Part shown: piece after piece, positions 34,237 through 37,831 of the stretch
How the letters are laid out: each line of letters begins with the position of its first letter
Numbering within the stretch: the stretch's first letter is position 1
Assembly: GCA_019358945.1 (NCBI GenBank)
Contig: JAHHIE010000065.1
Coordinates: 1 to 37,831, forward strand
DNA from: Stenomitos rutilans HA7619-LM2
GTDB lineage: Bacteria; Cyanobacteriota; Cyanobacteriia; Leptolyngbyales; Leptolyngbyaceae
DNA: 37,831 bases
Direction of reading: 5' to 3'
Made by a program: the position numbers and the translations under genes
The notes under the pieces: generated by a model
The model's database searches: none
Told to the model about the DNA's origin: nothing
What the model saw: the letters and a program-made list of their open reading frames with translations, nothing else

Positions 34237-34470
34237 TCACTCGCCACTATTAAGTACATCATTGAGTACATCAGCTAACACAGCGACAGAACCCCGTTTA
34301 GCAGTTCCTGCCCGCACAGCCTTCAGTGTCTCTGCTGCGTTTTGAGCAATTTCTAGTCGTCGCTTTTCAATCCGGCGTTTTTGGATCAGTTCAAACAGCA
34401 ACGCTTGGTCATCGGTAGGCAGCGCGTCACCACATTCAACCAATTCATGAAAAGGAATAGAGGTGTTCAT
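34237..34470 (-). CDS. Small TA-linked protein, 77 aa
   Basis: The first gene of the toxin-antitoxin operon, ending four bases before the antitoxin start. The product is helical, with FHELVECGDALPTDDQALLFEL followed by a strongly basic segment (IQKRRIEKRRLEIAQNAAETLKAV) and a polar tail. The charged RRIEKRR stretch suggests DNA or RNA contact. It could be an additional antitoxin or operon regulator. I recall similar proteins beside TA modules in other cyanobacteria but cannot name a characterised family. Confidence 0.65.
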   Translation of the reverse strand: MNTSIPFHELVECGDALPTDDQALLFELIQKRRIEKRRLEIAQNAAETLKAVRAGTAKRGSVAVLADVLNDVLNSGE

Positions 34471-34671
34471 CGATCGCCCATTCCTTGCTATGCGTCTCTA
34501 ATCTACCAAGAAAAAACTCTTACCAGCGACCACAAGAGCACGCGTGTCTTTTACCGACTCCACACACCCATAATTTTTTCACCCAACCCCGTTTCTTGGT
34601 ATACAACATGGGCAGTGCATGCTCAAGCGAGTTACCATCGCCACAGTTCGAGTGAGGGGACACGGGTTCAA

Positions 34672-36048
34672 ATGGGACGAATCTTTATTTCAGCAGCGCA
34701 TGGTGGTCAAGAAAATGGCGTGACCGATCCAGGCGCAGTGATCGGCGGCACCACCGAAGCGCGTGAGATGATCTTGACACGCGATCTGGTGGTCACAGAG
34801 TTGCGATCGCGGAGTTTTGAGGTGCTGTCTGTGCCCGATGACCTCAGCGCCATTCAAACCCTCGATTGGATCAATGCTCGCACCCGTAGCGGTGATGTTG
34901 CTCTTGAAATTCATACCGATGCCTTTTCCAACCCATCGGTGCGCGGTACGGCAGTGTTTTACATCGCCAATAATGCCCAGCGTCAGGCACAGGCCCAAAC
35001 CCTTTTGCTGGCGTTACTGCGCCGTGTCCCTCAGCTACCCAATCGTGGCACTCGACCGGATACGGCAACGGGGTTGGGCAGCCTCGCCTTTTGCCGACAG
35101 TTAGTTGCTCCTGCTCTATTAATGGAGGTTGCGGTTCTTTCTAACCCGGACGATCGCTTCATCATCCAGAATCAGCGCCGGAATGTAGCCTTGGGCATTG
35201 CCGATGGGCTAGCTTCTTGGAGTCAGGGGGTCTCGCCGCCCACTCCTACACCAACCCCTACGCCAACCCCTACACCACCACCCGGCAGCTATCCCTCCTG
35301 CAACATTAATATCAACGGACAGACCTATGCTGAGCAGGGCATTGTGGTTAGCGGCAATGCCTATGTGCCCATTGATCTCGTCGATCGCCTGGGTGTGGAT
35401 GTCTCCACTGACCCAAATGTACGTCGTCTTACCTATCGCAATATTGTGTATGTCAGAGCGGTTGATTTGCGCGATCGACATATCTCAGTTGATTGGAACA
35501 ACACCACCCGCACCCTCTCCCTTAAGTCAAATTCGCAAATTTGCCCTGGTCAGTTTGACAGAATTGCTGGACAGGGACACACCTCCGAAGTACAACTGCT
35601 GATGTTTCTCAAAGCAAATAATGAAGCGGCCCTCACCCGCTATCCTGACATTGCCAAACTCTACCGCGAAGAGGGCAGCATCGAAGGCATTGACTACGAT
35701 ATCGCCTTCTCACAAATGTGCCTGGAAACCGACTTTCTGCGCTTTAGTGGCTCCGTTCGACCAGAACAGAATAACTTTGGCGGACTCGGTTCCGCAGGTG
35801 GCGACTCTCAAGGTGCATCGTTCCCCAGTGCGCGCATTGGCGTGCGAGCGCAAATTCAGCACCTAAAAGCCTACGCTAATACAGAACCATTGGCACAGGC
35901 AGTCGTCGATCCACGATTTAACTTTGTTGCTCGTGGCGTGGCTCCACTCGTAGGACAACTCAATGGACGTTGGGCGGCTGATCCTCAATATGGAGACAAG
36001 ATTCTTGCCATCCTGAAACGCTTGTATGAGTCTGCGGGATTGATGTAG
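34672..36048 (+). CDS. N-acetylmuramoyl-L-alanine amidase with extra C-terminal domains
   Basis: A 458-residue peptidoglycan-active protein. Residues 1-180 are an Amidase_3 domain: RIFISAAHGGQENG holds the first zinc His, a Glu is in the TTEAREMILTRDL helix, EIHTDAF gives a second His and LLMEVAVLSNPDD the catalytic Glu. A Thr/Pro repeat linker (about 185-205) leads to a copper-amine-oxidase-N-like beta segment (about 210-285) and a glucosaminidase-like helical domain (about 295-455, FSQMCLETDFLRFSG and NNFGGLGSAGG). ATG 34672 is chosen because upstream codons overlap the TA operon on the other strand and do not fit the family. No signal peptide is seen from that start, which is odd for a wall hydrolase. 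Confidence 0.85.
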   Translation: MGRIFISAAHGGQENGVTDPGAVIGGTTEAREMILTRDLVVTELRSRSFEVLSVPDDLSAIQTLDWINARTRSGDVALEIHTDAFSNPSVRGTAVFYIANNAQRQAQAQTLLLALLRRVPQLPNRGTRPDTATGLGSLAFCRQLVAPALLMEVAVLSNPDDRFIIQNQRRNVALGIADGLASWSQGVSPPTPTPTPTPTPTPPPGSYPSCNININGQTYAEQGIVVSGNAYVPIDLVDRLGVDVSTDPNVRRLTYRNIVYVRAVDLRDRHISVDWNNTTRTLSLKSNSQICPGQFDRIAGQGHTSEVQLLMFLKANNEAALTRYPDIAKLYREEGSIEGIDYDIAFSQMCLETDFLRFSGSVRPEQNNFGGLGSAGGDSQGASFPSARIGVRAQIQHLKAYANTEPLAQAVVDPRFNFVARGVAPLVGQLNGRWAADPQYGDKILAILKRLYESAGLM

Positions 36049-36150
36049 GGCAAATGGGCAGAAGAAGGCAGGAGTCAGAGGGCAGGAGTTAGAAGGTAGA
36101 AGACAGAAACTAATCAAGCCTTCTGACCGCTGATAGCTGACTGCTGATAG
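36049..36150. repeat. GCAGGAG/AGAAGGTAGA tandem repeats
   Basis: Purine-rich degenerate heptamer-type units after the amidase gene (GGCAGGAGTCAGAGG, GGCAGGAGTTAGAAGG), followed by CTGATAGCTGACTGCTGATAG. Intergenic, between convergent genes. Confidence 0.55.
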
Positions 36151-36186
36151 CTCTAAGAACTTGCTAGTTTTATTAGAGACCTCTCC

Positions 36187-37152
36187 TTACGCTGAGTGTT
36201 TCGTGCCGCTAGGAACACTGTTTGTTAAAGGTTCTAGCAACATGTGATGCAAATGCTGGCGAAAGGCGGGTTCCAGGTAGCGCTGTCGTACCGTTTCCCA
36301 ATCAGACATTGCCTCAGCCTGTGTTTGCTGTACCGTTGCTTGCAGCGTTGGTAGTGTCATATGTCTAGGCAGATGCTTCGCTAGTAGCTCCTGCAAAACC
36401 TGGCTGTCGTGCATGGTCCCCAATTTAGCCTGAATCGCCTGGATGTCTCCAATCCAGTCCTGAAAGGCTCCGCCATAAAACGGTACAAAGAACTCTGCCT
36501 GATAGCGCACGTGCTTGCAGGCTTTACGAAGATCATGCAGTCGATCGCTCTCTACATCCGATTCATCCGTTTGCACTAACCAGCCAGAATGCAAGAGTAG
36601 AGTTGACAGTAATGGACTCAATAAATCTGGAATGAGCGGCTGCAAAGTTTGCGTTGCTAGGGGAGTGTAGCGAGGCTCGTCAATCCAGGCTTCGTAGTCA
36701 GCCTTGAGGTGCTGATAGCGCGATCGCATCAAAGCATCCTTCACATCCGTGAAGGCAACCCGACGCTCTTTTTGAAGCTGATCAATGACGTCATCCAGCG
36801 ATCGCTGCTCGGTTGACGGCATCTCTGGGCGGCAGCGTTGTTGCAACTCTGCTATCTGCACATCCAAATCGCGCAATCTGCCCAACACTCTGGCAAGGGA
36901 GCCAATCCGTTTGGCAGTAGTAGCTTTTGGAATGACGATCGCCAGATCAAACACATGCAGCGCCGTCCTTAATCGACGAGTGGCGACCCGCATATTGTGG
37001 AGGTGCTTGGGGTGTTTATCTGCAATGACCTTTTTTTCTTGCTCTACCATCGCGTGATACTGCTCACCAATGACCATATGAGCAAACTCACTTAGCGTTA
37101 AGGAAGAAGGCAGTTGGGAGGAGGGGGCTGTCCGCTTCTTAGTCTGTTTCAT
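36187..37152 (-). CDS. CHAD-domain protein
   Basis: A 321-residue CHAD (conserved histidine alpha-helical domain) protein. The first repeat has HLHNMRVATRRLRTAL and LRDLDVQI, the second LHDLRKACKHVRYQAEFF and LGTMHDSQVL, the two-fold His/Arg pattern that binds polyphosphate. CHAD proteins localise to polyphosphate granules and often accompany CYTH triphosphatases; no CYTH domain is fused here. Start at ATG 37152 has no clear ribosome binding site. It is divergent from psbD across a 554-base gap. Confidence 0.9.
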   Translation of the reverse strand: MKQTKKRTAPSSQLPSSLTLSEFAHMVIGEQYHAMVEQEKKVIADKHPKHLHNMRVATRRLRTALHVFDLAIVIPKATTAKRIGSLARVLGRLRDLDVQIAELQQRCRPEMPSTEQRSLDDVIDQLQKERRVAFTDVKDALMRSRYQHLKADYEAWIDEPRYTPLATQTLQPLIPDLLSPLLSTLLLHSGWLVQTDESDVESDRLHDLRKACKHVRYQAEFFVPFYGGAFQDWIGDIQAIQAKLGTMHDSQVLQELLAKHLPRHMTLPTLQATVQQTQAEAMSDWETVRQRYLEPAFRQHLHHMLLEPLTNSVPSGTKHSA

Positions 37153-37593
37153 AAAACGGGTTGAATTTCACCAAATTCGTTGCCTATGAGAAAGGTTGAT
37201 CGTTTGTAGCTGCTTTTCATCGGCATCGATCGAGAGGTTTGTTGCGCTAAGGGCTACCGCTTCAACATGCCTCTTCTTTCACCAGCCTGCATCCTGCTTT
37301 AGTTTCATCATCACTTCAGTGAAAACCGTTCGCTCAGACGCCATGATGCAGCCTACAGACCTCGCCTTCAGCTACCAATGAAAGCAAAACTAAATTGAGT
37401 GAATTTGTGCATCGCTATTTTCAGTGATGCTACATCTCGCTATTCCAGGACTTATCGTCAAAGATAGTAAGATTATACTGATTTCCTTCAGAAGCGTCTT
37501 CACCCGTACAGCCTCCATAACTTTAAGTTGTGTAACAATTTGTCTGGCAAATTGATGAGGTTATCCGTATAATCGAAGGATGGTAAAGAAACG
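37153..37593. other. Divergent region between the CHAD gene and the psbD leader
   Basis: It should hold the CHAD promoter and the psbD promoter. TATAAT at 37568-37573 is a good -10 candidate for psbD; a TGGCAA 17 bases earlier (37545-37550) is only a weak -35. This would start the psbD transcript near 37580, just before the leader hairpin. No gene is seen in it. Confidence 0.45.
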
Positions 37594-37667
37594 TAAATCT
37601 TTGTTCATAATACAGAGGACTGTTCTCATTTTTTGTTGAAAGGGTCTGTAGCATGAACAAAGATTTA
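37594..37667 (+). promoter_or_regulatory. Long hairpin in the psbD leader
   Basis: A perfect 15-bp inverted repeat (37594-37608 with 37653-37667) encloses, across a 2x2 internal loop, a further 6-bp stem TACAGA/TCTGTA (37611-37616 with 37645-37650). The inner loop carries a T-rich tract and an AAAGGG element. The start codon of a 12-codon ORF is in the 3' arm. It is likely to affect psbD mRNA translation or stability. Confidence 0.75.
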
Positions 37668-37691
37668 AGCCATTTAGTCCTCATTCTTTAA
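37653..37691 (+). CDS. 12-codon upstream ORF in the psbD leader
   Basis: ATG to TAA encodes MNKDLSHLVLIL, ending 15 bases before the psbD start codon. AAAGGG (37639-37644) lies eight bases upstream of its ATG, inside the hairpin loop, while its first five codons form the 3' arm of the hairpin. A ribosome translating it would open the hairpin and end close to the psbD ribosome binding site GGAG (37694-37697). Leader-peptide function is inference; the ORF could be fortuitous. Confidence 0.4.
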   Translation: MNKDLSHLVLIL

Positions 37692-37706
37692 TTGGAGCTC
37701 TGCGCT

Positions 37707-37831
37707 ATGACCATAGCTGTCGGGCGTGCGCCAGCGAGTCGGGGAGCGTTTGACGTTCTTGACGACTGGCTGAAGCGTGATCGCTTTGTGTTTATTGGCT
37801 GGTCGGGCTTATTGCTGTTTCCCTGCGCGTA
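37707..37831 (+). CDS. psbD: Photosystem II D2 protein (5' part, runs off the window)
   Basis: The first 41 codons of the PSII reaction-centre protein D2. The N-terminus TIAVGRAP, then [20 protein letters not shown] and LLLFPCA are the known start of D2. The ATG has GGAG about nine bases before it. D2 pairs with D1 to bind the primary electron donor chlorophylls, pheophytin and plastoquinone QA. The residue before FDVLDD is Ala, where most D2 sequences have Trp (RGWFD). In many cyanobacteria psbD overlaps psbC; the continuation lies beyond the window. Confidence 0.97.
   Translation, partial: MTIAVGRAPASRGAFDVLDDWLKRDRFVFIGWSGLLLFPCA

Noticed and set aside
34655..34685. GGGTTCAA, which resembles a tRNA T-loop
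   Set aside because: No acceptor or anticodon stem can be drawn around it; it is the start region of the amidase gene.

Overview
The window comes from a gas-vacuolate cyanobacterium. Four things point there: frequent GCGATCGC (HIP1-type) octamers throughout, the 5' end of psbD (photosystem II D2) at the right edge, a cyanobacterial-type Hfq beside dapF, and a gas vesicle (gvp) cluster. Base composition is close to balanced. Many intergenic gaps hold short tandem heptamer-like repeats typical of filamentous cyanobacteria. The genus cannot be fixed from the sequence alone.

Layout. 1-8.7 kb: alpha/beta hydrolase, an unknown membrane protein, Calvin-cycle class II fructose-bisphosphate aldolase, an S9 oligopeptidase, hfq and dapF (divergent), a membrane protein gene cut by one in-frame TGA, a SAM hydroxide adenosyltransferase family protein and a small hypothetical. 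8.7-9.5 kb: a 56-aa basic protein gene behind a perfect NtcA-type palindrome, followed by a hairpin-rich 3' region and a strong terminator. 9.6-19.9 kb: mostly minus-strand housekeeping genes (metallo-beta-lactamase-fold hydrolase, ilvE, phosphatase-like protein, DivIVA-like coiled coil with coaD, GAF-GGDEF, YdcF-like, GNAT, GIY-YIG, miaE), with a papain-like protein and a DUF6464 protein on the plus strand. 20-23.9 kb: trpE, an RRM RNA-binding protein, a conserved unknown and a 46-aa single-span membrane protein.

24.3-30.4 kb is the gas vesicle cluster, gvpA-C-N-J-K-(CPBP protease)-F/L-G, all on the plus strand. GvpA is the shell protein, GvpC the outer stiffener, GvpN the AAA+ ATPase, and J, K, F/L and G are minor or assembly factors. 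GvpC and GvpN end in the same roughly 51-residue winged-helix-like domain. gvpA is followed by stacked, mutually exclusive hairpins. A foreign-looking CPBP membrane protease sits inside the cluster.

30.6-37.8 kb is accessory: a 960-aa NACHT-pentapeptide-repeat protein (possible defence STAND NTPase), a three-gene toxin-antitoxin operon whose RelE-like toxin carries an in-frame TAA, a cell-wall amidase, a CHAD protein, and psbD with a leader containing a long hairpin and a 12-codon upstream ORF.

Most unusual points: the shared GvpC/GvpN C-terminal domain, the psbD leader hairpin with uORF, the post-gvpA alternative hairpins, the NtcA-box small protein with its structured 3' region, and two genes each broken by a single nonsense codon.
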